Shown: piece by piece, positions 29,991-38,043 of the stretch | Numbering within the stretch: the first letter of the stretch is position 1 | Layout: each line of letters starts with the position of its first letter | Assembly (NCBI RefSeq): GCF_014930455.1 | Contig: NZ_JAAIYO010000004.1 | Coordinates: 525,419 to 589,418, forward strand | DNA from: Corallococcus soli | GTDB taxonomy: Bacteria; Myxococcota; Myxococcia; Myxococcales; Myxococcaceae | Direction of reading: 5' to 3' | Length of the DNA stretch: 64,000 nucleotides | Notes under the pieces: generated by a model | The model's database searches: none | The model's input: only the letters and a program-made list of their open reading frames with translations | Told to the model about the DNA's origin: nothing | Position numbers and translations under genes: made by a program

Positions 29991-30793
29991 ACATGGCGTT
30001 CCGGCCGCGACGGGCGATGGCGGTGTTCTGGAAGGACTCGCTGGACCTGCGCAAGAACCTGGGCCTGCTCTTGTCCATGGCGGTGCTGCCGCTGGTGGTG
30101 GTGACGGTGCCCATTGGCGTGGTGTGGACGTACGTGTCGCAGCCGGACCACTCCGACCTGCGCACCGTGGCGCTCTTCTACGACCCCACGCTGCCCCTGG
30201 GCGCGAGCGCGGCGCGCTTCCTCATCGACAAGTCGCTCACCGACTGGTTCGGCATGTTCCTGGTGATGCCCGTCTTCATCCCCATCCTCATCGCGTCCCA
30301 GAGCGTCGCGGGGGAGAAGGAGCGCCGCACGCTGGAGCCGCTGCTGGCCTCCCCGGTGTCGGCCGCGGAGCTGGTGGCGGGCAAGAGCCTGGCGGCGCTG
30401 GTGCCCGCGGTCCTGATGACGTGGTTCGCCTTCGCCGTGTTCTGCGTGGGCGTGGACATCGTCGCGTGGCCGCTGGTGCAGGGGCCCCTGATGCCCAACG
30501 CGCTGTGGGGCTTCGGCGTGTTCGTGTTCGCGCCGCTGTTCGCCTTCTTCGGCAACGGGGTAGCGGTGCTCATCTCCGCCCGGGTGTCCGAGGCGCGCAT
30601 GGCCCAGCAGCTCTCCGCGCTGGTGGTGCTGCCCCTGGTGGGGCTGGTGGGCGGGCAGGTGGCGGGCGTGCTCAAGGCGGACCTGAAGTACTACGCCATC
30701 CAGGCGGGGGTGGTGCTGGTGTTGGACCTCGTCCTGCTGGTGGCCAGCATTCGTGTCCTGGACCGGGAACGTCTGGTCAGCCGCTGGGGTTGA
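29987..30793 (+). CDS. ABC-2 family permease
   Basis: 268 residues from the GTG at 29987 overlapping the ATPase stop; an ATG six bases later is equally possible. Six hydrophobic segments are visible, with a large loop after the first. The ERRTLEPLLASPVSAAELVAGKSLAAL segment (around residues 105-131) is the conserved coupling block of ABC-2/NatB-type permeases. It is the membrane partner of the preceding ATPase. Substrate unknown; linkage to a GT39 enzyme suggests a glycolipid or antibiotic/peptide export role (inference). Confidence 0.88.
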   Translation: MNMAFRPRRAMAVFWKDSLDLRKNLGLLLSMAVLPLVVVTVPIGVVWTYVSQPDHSDLRTVALFYDPTLPLGASAARFLIDKSLTDWFGMFLVMPVFIPILIASQSVAGEKERRTLEPLLASPVSAAELVAGKSLAALVPAVLMTWFAFAVFCVGVDIVAWPLVQGPLMPNALWGFGVFVFAPLFAFFGNGVAVLISARVSEARMAQQLSALVVLPLVGLVGGQVAGVLKADLKYYAIQAGVVLVLDLVLLVASIRVLDRERLVSRWG

Positions 30794-30797
30794 AGCT

Positions 30798-30903
30798 CTG
30801 GCGGGTCGGGGACTGGACTCCCGGCGGGCCGCCAGACGGGCAGGCGCTCGTGAAGCTGTTATGTTCCGGGCGGGACGTCGGGTCGAAAGCGGAAGCGCTT
30901 TCG
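30798..30903 (+). promoter_or_regulatory. Two hairpins between the ABC permease and the SPFH gene
   Basis: CTGGCGG/CCGCCAG (30798-30835, inner CGGG/CCCG) follows the permease stop and may end that transcript, though without a T-tract. A second perfect hairpin CGAAAGCG-GAAG-CGCTTTCG (30884-30903) lies ~85 bases before the SPFH start, within its probable promoter or leader. Confidence 0.35.
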
Positions 30904-30988
30904 TGCCGGTGGCCATGCATTTAGGGGATGGGGTTACGGAGCTTTGAAGACCTGCCGCCCAGGCGGCCACGGAGGCGCTGAAACACAC

Positions 30989-32026
30989 ATGGGGATCTTC
31001 GACAGCATCAAGGGCGAGGCGAAGCGGAACTTCATCGCCCGGTCGGACGAAGCGAAGGGCGAGATCGTCTACAAGTATCCGGAGAAGAACGTCCGGATGA
31101 TGACGCAGCTCACCGTCGACGCCGACGAGGTGGCGCTGTTCGTCAAGGACGGCAAGGTGGAGGGCAAGCTGGGGCCCGGCCGTCACCAGTTGGACACCAG
31201 CAACATCCCGTTCCTGGGGAAGCTGATTGAGGGCTTCACCGGCGGCAACATGTTCATGGCGGAGATCTTCTTCGTCTCCACGCGTGAACACACGGGCGTG
31301 AAGTTCGGCGGCCCCATCGGTGACGTGCGCGACCCGGAGACGGGCCTGGGCATCGGCACCATGGTGTACGGCGACTTCTCCATCCGCGTGACGGAGCCGG
31401 AGAAGCTGGTGGTGGGCCTGGTCGGCATGGGCCGCGCGAGCAACGAGGAGTTCCTGGGCTGGTTCAAGGGCCAGGTCCTCAAGGTGACGCGCGACCGCAC
31501 CGCCGAAATGCTGGTGAAGAAGAAGTGGCCGCTGCTGGACGTGACGAGCGGCGCCTACCTGGAAGAGATGGAGGTGGAGATCCTCGCCGGCCTGAAGCCG
31601 CACGTGGACAGCTACGGCCTCACCATCGTCCGGATGGGCAACTTCCACGTCAGCATCAAGCCCGAGGACGAGGCGACGCTGAAGAAGCTGTCCAAGGACG
31701 TGGCGTACTCGCGGCTGGCGGGCGGTTTCCAGCAATACGCGCAGGGCCAGGCGATGCTCGGCGCGTCCGAGGGCATGGCCAAGGGCGGCGGTGGATCCGA
31801 CGGCGCGCTGCAGGGCATGGGGATGGGCATGGGCTTCGGCATGGCCCAGGCGTTCTCCAACCAGCAGCAGCAGCGGCCCCCGCAGCCGGCGGAGACGGCG
31901 GCGCCCGCGGGCGACACGCGCAGCCCCGCGCAGCGGCTCAAGGAGATCAAGGAGCTGAAGGACGCGGGCGTGCTCTCCGATGAGGAGTACACCGCCAAGC
32001 GCGCGGAGCTGATGAAGCTCCTGTAG
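30989..32026 (+). CDS. SPFH-domain protein with C-terminal SHOCT domain
   Basis: 345 residues. The N-terminal ~240 residues (beginning MGIFDSIKGEAKRNFIARSD) match the bacterial virion-core-like SPFH family, which forms membrane-associated ring oligomers. A Gly/Met-rich linker (MGMGMGFGMAQAF, ~275-290) and a Gln/Pro stretch follow. The last 30 residues (RLKEIKELKDAGVLSDEEY, then AKRAELMKLL) are a textbook SHOCT oligomerisation motif. A GGAGG site precedes the ATG by 13 bases; the upstream in-frame extension is not conserved-looking. Role in the cell is unknown. Confidence 0.85.
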   Translation: MGIFDSIKGEAKRNFIARSDEAKGEIVYKYPEKNVRMMTQLTVDADEVALFVKDGKVEGKLGPGRHQLDTSNIPFLGKLIEGFTGGNMFMAEIFFVSTREHTGVKFGGPIGDVRDPETGLGIGTMVYGDFSIRVTEPEKLVVGLVGMGRASNEEFLGWFKGQVLKVTRDRTAEMLVKKKWPLLDVTSGAYLEEMEVEILAGLKPHVDSYGLTIVRMGNFHVSIKPEDEATLKKLSKDVAYSRLAGGFQQYAQGQAMLGASEGMAKGGGGSDGALQGMGMGMGFGMAQAFSNQQQQRPPQPAETAAPAGDTRSPAQRLKEIKELKDAGVLSDEEYTAKRAELMKLL

Positions 32027-32092
32027 TCGGCGTCTGCGACCGTAAGACCCGAGGGCCCTGTCTCCCAGGTGGAGGCGGGGCCTTCGTCGCGT

Positions 32093-32629
32093 TCAGGGGG
32101 AGGGCCTGCCGGGCGCGGCGAGGCGCAGGTGCTCGTGCAGCGTCTCCGCGCGCAGGTAGAGGAACTGCACGTCGCCGAAGGCCAGCGTGGCGCCGTCGTG
32201 GAGCATCACCTGGGCCTTGAAGCCCAGGGGGGCGCCGTTGATGAAGGTGCCGTTCATGGACTGGGCGTCGCGCACGGAGAAGTCCCCGGAGGCCGCGTTC
32301 CAGCGCAGGGTGGCGTGGTGCTGGGACACGGAGAGCTCCGGCACGACGAGGTCCGCGTCGGCGCGGCCCACGGTGAACTCCTCGCCGTCCTGGTTCGGCT
32401 GGAGGAAGTGCACCTCCAGGTTGTCGAAGTCGCGAAGCATCGCGAGCAGCCGCTCCGCCATGCGGGAGCGGTGCGCCATGCCCACCGTGCGCGCGCCGAT
32501 GAAGTGGGGCGTCGGGTCGCGGAAGACGGCCTCCACGGGCTGCTGGATGAGGGCCACGGAACCGGAGGCGGCCCGGAAGGACTCCAGCGAAGCCTCCGCG
32601 AAGGGACGAAGCTGATTCACGGACACCAT
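32093..32629 (-). CDS. FHA-domain protein
   Basis: 178 residues. The C-terminal half (~75-165) is one FHA domain: FTVGRADADLVV, SVSQHHATLRW, DAQSMNGTFINGAPL and a closing DVQFLYLRA strand. The N-terminal ~70 residues are helical and unrecognised. No membrane segment or signal peptide, so cytoplasmic. It probably binds a phosphothreonine protein; no kinase gene is nearby. It is convergent with the SPFH gene. Confidence 0.85.
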   Translation of the reverse strand: MVSVNQLRPFAEASLESFRAASGSVALIQQPVEAVFRDPTPHFIGARTVGMAHRSRMAERLLAMLRDFDNLEVHFLQPNQDGEEFTVGRADADLVVPELSVSQHHATLRWNAASGDFSVRDAQSMNGTFINGAPLGFKAQVMLHDGATLAFGDVQFLYLRAETLHEHLRLAAPGRPSP

Positions 32630-32767
32630 GGCCCGGAACCCTACGTGCTACCGCCGGGGACGGGAAGTGGCGTCCGGTGCCAGCCCCGGGGGGAGGGCAC
32701 CGGTGTGCAGCACGGTGGGCGCCACGGTGCGGACACGGACGGCACCGTTGGATTTTTGCTGGCGCGC

Positions 32768-34522
32768 CTACGCGGCGGACGGCACCGACGCGGACGTCGA
32801 TGACGGCTTCGCGTTGGGCGTCGCGGAAGGCTTCGCGGCGGGCGGCGCGGGCGCGGCTGGCGACGGGGGCGAAGGCGTGTCGTCCAGCCTGCGCAGGTCC
32901 AGCTTCATGGGCACCTGGAGCGTGGTGCTCAGCCGCAGCAGCAGCACGTCCGGCGCGAGCCCGTTCTCCCCGATGGCCTCGGTGATTTCGCGCGCGGACG
33001 GCGCGGTGCCCCTCGCCCAGAGCTCCTTCAGGAAGGCGCCCGCCTCCGGCGCGTGCCACCACGCCGGGCCGAAGCGCGCCTTCAACTGCCCCTGGAACTG
33101 GCCCGCCAGGAACCAGGCCCGGAAGTTGTCGGCGGACTGGTAGAAGTCCTCCTGCTCCACGAGGTAGCGCTCCACGTCGTCCTCCGTCATGGGCATGGCG
33201 CCCGCGCGGGCCATCAGCGCGCGGTACAGCTCGCGCGGATCCACCTCCACGCGCCGGTGCAGTTCCATCTGGTAGAGCAGCCGGCCCGCCGCGTGGCGGA
33301 TGAGGTACAGCTTGTGCGCGCTGGAGGCCGCCAGGAACGGGGCGCGCTTGTCGTTGTCGCCCAGCACGCCCGCGGCGTGCTCCTCCAGCCACACGGGGTC
33401 CTCCAGCAGGTCCTCGAAGAGCGCCGAGTACGCCAGGCCCACCGTGGGGTTGCCCAGGCGCGCCAGCTCGAAGCGGGGCTCCTGCGTGAAGGCCACGTGC
33501 AGCAGGTGCCCCACCTCGTGCAGCACCCGGCCCTGGTGCAGCACGCCCGTGCCGGGCTTGAACGACAGCCGCACGTCGGACGGCACGCGGATCCCCAGCG
33601 CCAGGGGGCGCGGGTTCTTGCGGGGCAGGTCGCGCGCGTCCACCTTCACGTTGGGCAGCGCCGCCAGGTCGATGCCCATCCCCGCCACCGTGGCCTGGGC
33701 CTTCGCGAGCGACTCGCCCTTGGGGAACGCGTCCTCCACCTCGCGCGAGCGGAACAGGCGCGGGATGTCCGCGCGGGTGATCTGCGCGAAGGGCTGCCCC
33801 AGCTCGCGCTGGCTCAGCCGCTCCATCACCAGCCGGTACGGTTCCTGGGTGGCCTGGAGCACCTCCTCCGCCAACTGGGCCAGCCGCTCCAGGTCCGCCT
33901 GCCGCAGCTCGCTGCCGAAGGCCTCGTAGGACTCGAAGCCCATCTGCTTCACCAGCTCCTCCGTGCGCTCCGCCTTGCGGTACAGCGTCTGGTTGAGGCG
34001 CGTGAGCGCGGGCGTGGCGGACGCGTAGAGCGCCTTGCGCTTCGCGGCGCTCTTCTCGTTGGCGAGCAGCCGCTCCATGTCGCGGTAGCGCACCTCGCGC
34101 CCGTCCACGCTCAGCTTGAGCGACGCCTCCAGGTTGGCGGACGCGTCGTTGTACTCGGCCAGCTCGCGCGCCAGGATTTCGCCCGCGAAGTGGCCGTGCA
34201 GCGCGGTGAGGGCGCGCAGCTCGCGCGGGTCCTTCGTCAGGTGCCGGAGCCGGTCGATGCGGCGCAGGTTCTCCATGCTGAAGAGGACCTCCTTGCCCGA
34301 GTACGTCGCGGCGATGTCCGCCATCGTGCCCTCGGTCCAGAAGGCCCACACCAGCCGGTGCTGTTCCTCCAGGAGCAGGGCCGCCTCCTGGGTCAGGGTG
34401 TTCACCTCCCCGGTCAGTTGCTGCTCCTCGCTGGGAGGGGGGAGCGGCCCCGTGGGTGGCGCCTTGTGACAGGCGCCCAGCAGACACAGGGCGGCGAAGA
34501 GGGCGGGAATCCTTGGGGACAT
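32768..34522 (-). CDS. Lipoprotein, M3-like zinc metallopeptidase
   Basis: 584 residues. A lipoprotein signal peptide ends LLGAC (Cys ~18). The catalytic HEVGH (HExGH) lies at ~residue 338 in VLHEVGHLLHV, with a downstream Glu in SALFEDLLEDP, as in thimet/oligoendopeptidase-like (M3) enzymes. The long helical N-terminal half fits that fold. The C-terminal ~45 residues are an Ala/Pro/Ser/Lys tail. A second ATG 12 bases upstream (34534) follows GGAAG and may be the real start. It is divergent from epmA with only 18-30 bases between starts. Substrate unknown; probably periplasmic peptide turnover. Confidence 0.8.
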   Translation of the reverse strand: MSPRIPALFAALCLLGACHKAPPTGPLPPPSEEQQLTGEVNTLTQEAALLLEEQHRLVWAFWTEGTMADIAATYSGKEVLFSMENLRRIDRLRHLTKDPRELRALTALHGHFAGEILARELAEYNDASANLEASLKLSVDGREVRYRDMERLLANEKSAAKRKALYASATPALTRLNQTLYRKAERTEELVKQMGFESYEAFGSELRQADLERLAQLAEEVLQATQEPYRLVMERLSQRELGQPFAQITRADIPRLFRSREVEDAFPKGESLAKAQATVAGMGIDLAALPNVKVDARDLPRKNPRPLALGIRVPSDVRLSFKPGTGVLHQGRVLHEVGHLLHVAFTQEPRFELARLGNPTVGLAYSALFEDLLEDPVWLEEHAAGVLGDNDKRAPFLAASSAHKLYLIRHAAGRLLYQMELHRRVEVDPRELYRALMARAGAMPMTEDDVERYLVEQEDFYQSADNFRAWFLAGQFQGQLKARFGPAWWHAPEAGAFLKELWARGTAPSAREITEAIGENGLAPDVLLLRLSTTLQVPMKLDLRRLDDTPSPPSPAAPAPPAAKPSATPNAKPSSTSASVPSAA

Positions 34523-34552
34523 GAGGCCGCCCATGTTACTTCCGACCCGCCG

Positions 34553-35566
34553 ATGCCCAACGTAAACCCATGGCGGGCGGCCCGGGGACGCCAGGGCCTG
34601 TACTCCGCCCTGCGTCAGTTCTTCGCCGGCCAGGGATACCTGGAAGTCGAAACACCCCTGCTCGTGCCCACGCCCGGCATGGAGCCGTACATCAGCGCCT
34701 TCGAGGCCCCCTTCGTCCCCGAAACGGACCTGGGCAAGGCCCGCACCCTGTACCTGCACACCAGCCCCGAATACGCGATGAAGCGCCTGCTCGCGCAAGG
34801 GGCCGGGCCGCTGTTCCAGATCTGCAAGGTGTTCCGCAACGGCGAAGTGTCCCAGACGCACAACCCGGAGTTCACGCTGCTGGAGTTCTACCGGCCGCAC
34901 GCGGACTACCACGCCATCATGGACGACCTGGAGGGCGCGCTGGTGGCGGCGGGGACGGCCGCGGCGGCCGCGGGCGAGGGGGCCCCGGGCGCGGATCCGG
35001 CGTTCTTCACCCGCACCCCCTACGAGCGGGTGACGGTGCGGGACGCGGTGCTGCGGGCCACGGGCGTGGACATCCGGAAGCACGCGGACGGCGCGTCGCT
35101 CAAGCGGGCGGTGGAGGCCGCGGGCGTGCGCACCGGGGACGCGGAGTCCTTCGACGACGTGTTCTTCCACCTGTTCCTGCAGAAGGTGGAGACGGGGCTG
35201 GGGCACAAGCGGCCCACGTTCCTCATCGAGTACCCGGCCTCCATGGCGGCCCTGTCCCGGCTGAAGCCCGGCGACGGCGCGGTGGCGGAGCGGGTGGAGC
35301 TGTACGCGAAGGGGCTGGAGCTGGCGAACGGCTTCTCCGAGCTGACGGACGCGGCGGAGCAGCGCGCCCGGCTCGTGGAGGAGCAGGAGCTGCGACGGCG
35401 GCTGGGCCGCCCGGTGTATCCTCTGGACGAGCGCTTCCTGGAGGCCGTGGGGCGCATGCCTCCGGCGGCGGGCATCGCCGTCGGGCTCGACCGTATCCTC
35501 ATGCTGCTGCTCGGGGTCCAGCGCATCGAGGACGTCCTCCTGTTCCCCGCACACGGGTTCGTCTGA
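34553..35566 (+). CDS. epmA: EpmA-like elongation factor P lysyltransferase
   Basis: 337 residues homologous to the catalytic core of class II lysyl-tRNA synthetase without the anticodon-binding domain. Motif 2 FQICKVFRNGEVSQTHNPEF (~90-109) and motif 3 near GIAVGLDRILMLLLG (~305-319) are clear; LEVETPLLVPTPGMEP (~30-45) is motif 1. EpmA attaches beta-lysine to EF-P. No EF-P or epmB gene is in the window. There is no ribosome site before the ATG and the divergent lipoprotein starts 18-30 bases away, so the message may be leaderless. It overlaps plsC by one base (TGATG). Confidence 0.88.
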   Translation: MPNVNPWRAARGRQGLYSALRQFFAGQGYLEVETPLLVPTPGMEPYISAFEAPFVPETDLGKARTLYLHTSPEYAMKRLLAQGAGPLFQICKVFRNGEVSQTHNPEFTLLEFYRPHADYHAIMDDLEGALVAAGTAAAAAGEGAPGADPAFFTRTPYERVTVRDAVLRATGVDIRKHADGASLKRAVEAAGVRTGDAESFDDVFFHLFLQKVETGLGHKRPTFLIEYPASMAALSRLKPGDGAVAERVELYAKGLELANGFSELTDAAEQRARLVEEQELRRRLGRPVYPLDERFLEAVGRMPPAAGIAVGLDRILMLLLGVQRIEDVLLFPAHGFV

Positions 35567-36300
35567 TGCGCAAGGTGCTCCAGACGGTGTTCGCCGGCAC
35601 GGCCGCGGTGGGACTCACGGGCGTGGCGTCGGTGACGGTGTCGGTGCTGTCCGGGGTGGACACCCGGGCTGCGGACCAGGTGCTGCGCGCCTGGGGCCGC
35701 TCCTCGCTGGCGGCGGCGGGCGTGCGACACGAGGCGTACGGCCTGGAGCACATCCCGGAGGACGGCAACGTCGTCTTCGTGTGCAACCACCAGTCGCACT
35801 TCGACGCGATGGTGAACTTCGCGCACATCCGCAAGCACACGCGCTACGTGGCCAAGGCGGAGCTGTTCAAGATTCCGGTGTTCGGCCGGGCCATGCGGCG
35901 GGCGGGCAACATCCCCGTGCAGCGCACCGGCGGCGCGGGCGACAAGGCGCGGCTGTCTGAGGCGGTGACGGCCGTGCGCGAGCGGGTGAGCGTGCTGTTC
36001 TTCGCGGAGGGCACGCGCAGCCCGGACGGGGAGCTGAAGCCCTTCAAGAAGGGCGCCGCGACGCTGGCCATCCAGGCGCAGGTCCCCGTCGTCCCGATGG
36101 CGCTCTCCGGGACGCGGCTCATCCTCCCCAAGGGAGGCCGAGCCGTCCGATGGGGACAGCGGGTGGCGCTGGTGGTGGGCAGGCCCGTGCCCACGCAGGG
36201 ACTGACGCTGGATGACCGGGACACCCTCACGCGACGCCTGGAAGAAGCGGTCGCCGGGCTCTATGCCGAAGCGCGAGAGCGCTCGGGAGACACGCCATGA
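35566..36300 (+). CDS. Lysophospholipid acyltransferase (PlsC family)
   Basis: 244 residues. Acyltransferase motif I NHQSHFDAM (HX4D, ~66-74), motif II around FGRAMRRAGNIPVQR (~104-118), motif III FFAEGTRSPDGELKPFKKG (~147-165) and motif IV VVPMALSG (~175-182). These define 1-acyl-sn-glycerol-3-phosphate acyltransferases of phospholipid synthesis. A hydrophobic N-terminal segment (~10-32) anchors it to the inner membrane. It is translationally coupled to epmA before it and to the pyrophosphatase after it (ATGA), so pyrophosphate removal and acyl transfer may be co-expressed. Confidence 0.9.
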   Translation: MRKVLQTVFAGTAAVGLTGVASVTVSVLSGVDTRAADQVLRAWGRSSLAAAGVRHEAYGLEHIPEDGNVVFVCNHQSHFDAMVNFAHIRKHTRYVAKAELFKIPVFGRAMRRAGNIPVQRTGGAGDKARLSEAVTAVRERVSVLFFAEGTRSPDGELKPFKKGAATLAIQAQVPVVPMALSGTRLILPKGGRAVRWGQRVALVVGRPVPTQGLTLDDRDTLTRRLEEAVAGLYAEARERSGDTP

Positions 36301-37058
36301 AGAAGTCGAACCAGACCACGTTCCAAAGCCACCCCTGGCACGGCATCTCGCCGGGTCCGGAGTCTCCTGAAGTCGTCAACGCGTACATCGAGATCGTCCC
36401 CACGGACGCGGTGAAGTACGAACTGGACAAGGAGTCCGGCATCCTCAAGGTGGACCGTCCCCAGCGCTTCAGCAGCCAGTGTCCCACGCTCTACGGGTTC
36501 ATCCCGCAGACGTACTGCGGCGACCAGGTGGCGAAGCGCTGCGCGGAGCGCACCGGCTACAAGGACATCCACGGCGACGGGGACCCCATCGACATCTGCG
36601 TGCTGACGGAGAAGGTCGTCTCCAACGGCAACCTGCTGGTGCACGCGGTGCCCATCGGCGGCTTCCGGATGGTCGACGGCAACGAGGCCGACGACAAGAT
36701 CATCGCGGTGCTGGAGTCGGACCTGGTGTACGGCGAGCTCCAGTACATCGCGCAGCTGCCGCGCCCCCTGCTGGACCGCCTCAAGCACTACTTCCTCACC
36801 TACAAGCAGATCCCCGGTGAGGGAAAGCGCAGCGTGGAGATCGCGGAGGTCTACGACCGCTCGGAGGCCCTGGAGGTCATCCGCCGCAGCATGCGCGACT
36901 ACGACAAGCTCTTCACGGAGCCGGTGGTGGAGAAGCCTTCCCGGAGGGCCGCGCCCGCGGCTTCGTCGCGTCGCAAGGCGCCGGCGGGCAAGGTGTCGTC
37001 GGGCAAGGGCCTGGCGGTGAAGGGCGCGGGCCGGGGCGCGGGCAAGGGCTCGAAGTAG
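36297..37058 (+). CDS. ppa: Inorganic pyrophosphatase with basic C-terminal tail
   Basis: 253 residues. The family I pyrophosphatase fold is marked by EIVPTDAVKYELDKESG (~32-48), YGFIPQTYCGD (~66-76) and the metal-binding segment DGDPIDICVL (~98-107), followed by DDKIIAVLESD. It hydrolyses pyrophosphate to two phosphates. The last ~40 residues (from ~213) are a Lys/Arg/Ala/Gly/Ser tail, absent from normal enzymes and resembling histone H1 tails. The neighbouring convergent gene encodes a similar tail. The start overlaps plsC. Confidence 0.92.
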   Translation: MKKSNQTTFQSHPWHGISPGPESPEVVNAYIEIVPTDAVKYELDKESGILKVDRPQRFSSQCPTLYGFIPQTYCGDQVAKRCAERTGYKDIHGDGDPIDICVLTEKVVSNGNLLVHAVPIGGFRMVDGNEADDKIIAVLESDLVYGELQYIAQLPRPLLDRLKHYFLTYKQIPGEGKRSVEIAEVYDRSEALEVIRRSMRDYDKLFTEPVVEKPSRRAAPAASSRRKAPAGKVSSGKGLAVKGAGRGAGKGSK

Positions 37059-37076
37059 CCCCACGCTGTCCGGGAG

Positions 37077-37115
37077 GCGCGGAAGGGCGTGGCCCTGGGG
37101 CCCCTGCTTCCGCGC
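37077..37115 (+). terminator. Candidate bidirectional terminator hairpin
   Basis: GCGCGGAAG (37077-37085) pairs with CTTCCGCGC (37107-37115) in the 75-base gap between convergent genes. The loop contains GGCCCTGGGGCC-type pairing. No clear T-tract on either strand. Confidence 0.5.
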
Positions 37116-37133
37116 GGTCCCGGTGCCTCCTGG

Positions 37134-37820
37134 CTACGAGCGGCGCGCGCGCTTGGGCGTCGCGGCGGGCGTGCGCTTGCCCCGGGCCGGCGCCGCGGCC
37201 TTACGGACGGGGGCGGCCTTCTTGGCGGCGGCGGGCACCTTCTTCGCGACCTTCTTGGCCACGGACTTCACCCGCGCGGCGGCCTTCTTGGCGGCGGACT
37301 TCACCCGGGCCACGACCTTCTTGGCGGCCTTCTTCACCGGGGCGGCGGCCTTGCGCGTGGCGGCGCCCGCGCGGGCGGTGCGGCTGGCGCCGCGCGAGGC
37401 GGACGCCCTGGAGGCCTTGGAGGGCTTCGCGGCGGGGCCGGGCACCATGGTGCCGCGCTCGGGCAGCTGGCTCACGAGCTTCTTGGGCGCGATGGCGCGG
37501 TAGCTCTCGTCGATCCACGCCTTGATGACGGGCACCGGCACCTGCGACGCCGCGCCGAAGTGGGCCGTCACCCAGCCGCTCTTGCCCAGGCCGTACTCGG
37601 TGGGCTCGGTGAAGGGCAGCGTGAGGGCGGCGTCCTTCGAATCCGGAAGCTTGGCGGAGAGGTTGAGCTTCTCGCCCTCCACGGTCATGAAGAGGAAGGT
37701 CTTGTCGTTGACCTTCATCGCGCGGTGCCCCCAGGGAAAGTCCTCGTGGGCGCCGGGATAGCTCAGCGCATGTTCGCGCAGTACCGCTTCGACCTTCTGC
37801 GTCTCGTTCTCTGCGGGCAT
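37134..37820 (-). CDS. MmcQ/YjbR-family protein with histone H1-like C-terminal tail
   Basis: 228 residues from the ATG at 37820 (AAGGTG ribosome site); the longer open frame upstream is not supported. Residues ~1-125 match the MmcQ/YjbR double-wing fold: SYPGAHEDFPWGHRAMKVN, KTFLFMTVE, then LGKSGWVTAHF and AWIDESYRAIAPKKL. Residues ~140-228 are a Lys/Ala/Pro/Val tail with repeated AAKK, KVKS and PVKKA units, typical of histone H1 and bacterial HBsu/KU-like tails that bind DNA. The fused tail suggests nucleoid association. It is convergent with the pyrophosphatase gene. Confidence 0.85.
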   Translation of the reverse strand: MPAENETQKVEAVLREHALSYPGAHEDFPWGHRAMKVNDKTFLFMTVEGEKLNLSAKLPDSKDAALTLPFTEPTEYGLGKSGWVTAHFGAASQVPVPVIKAWIDESYRAIAPKKLVSQLPERGTMVPGPAAKPSKASRASASRGASRTARAGAATRKAAAPVKKAAKKVVARVKSAAKKAAARVKSVAKKVAKKVPAAAKKAAPVRKAAAPARGKRTPAATPKRARRS

Positions 37821-37909
37821 GGGCACCTTGGCTTCGTTGTGGGTCAGGACCAGCTTAACCGCAGCCGTCACGTCGGGCGTACCGCCAGATGTGTGGCTTC
37901 GTCCGGTCC

Positions 37910-37961
37910 GTGAAGAGGCGGGTGACAGGTCACCCGTGGCTCGCCCCCCGAGCCTCTTCAC
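37910..37961. promoter_or_regulatory. Nested inverted repeats upstream of the nicotinate phosphoribosyltransferase gene
   Basis: An outer perfect 10-bp pair GTGAAGAGGC (37910-37919) and GCCTCTTCAC (37952-37961) encloses an inner perfect palindrome GGGTGAC-AG-GTCACCC (37920-37935). It lies 83 bases before the pncB ATG and 90 bases before the divergent YjbR-type start. It could be an operator or an mRNA leader structure. Confidence 0.45.
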
Positions 37962-38043
37962 CCCGCATCCTTCCGGACGCGCGGCATTAGGTAACGGGCC
38001 GGCGCAACGCATAGTCTTTGGGTCAACAAGGAGCCCTGTCGCA

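Noticed and set aside
33053..34552. Upstream extension of the epmA frame
   Set aside because: It is antisense to the M3-like lipoprotein gene; EpmA begins at 34553.
37819..38043. N-terminal extension of the nicotinate phosphoribosyltransferase
   Set aside because: It spans the inverted repeats and lacks family sequence; the ATG at 38044 with AAGGAG fits better.
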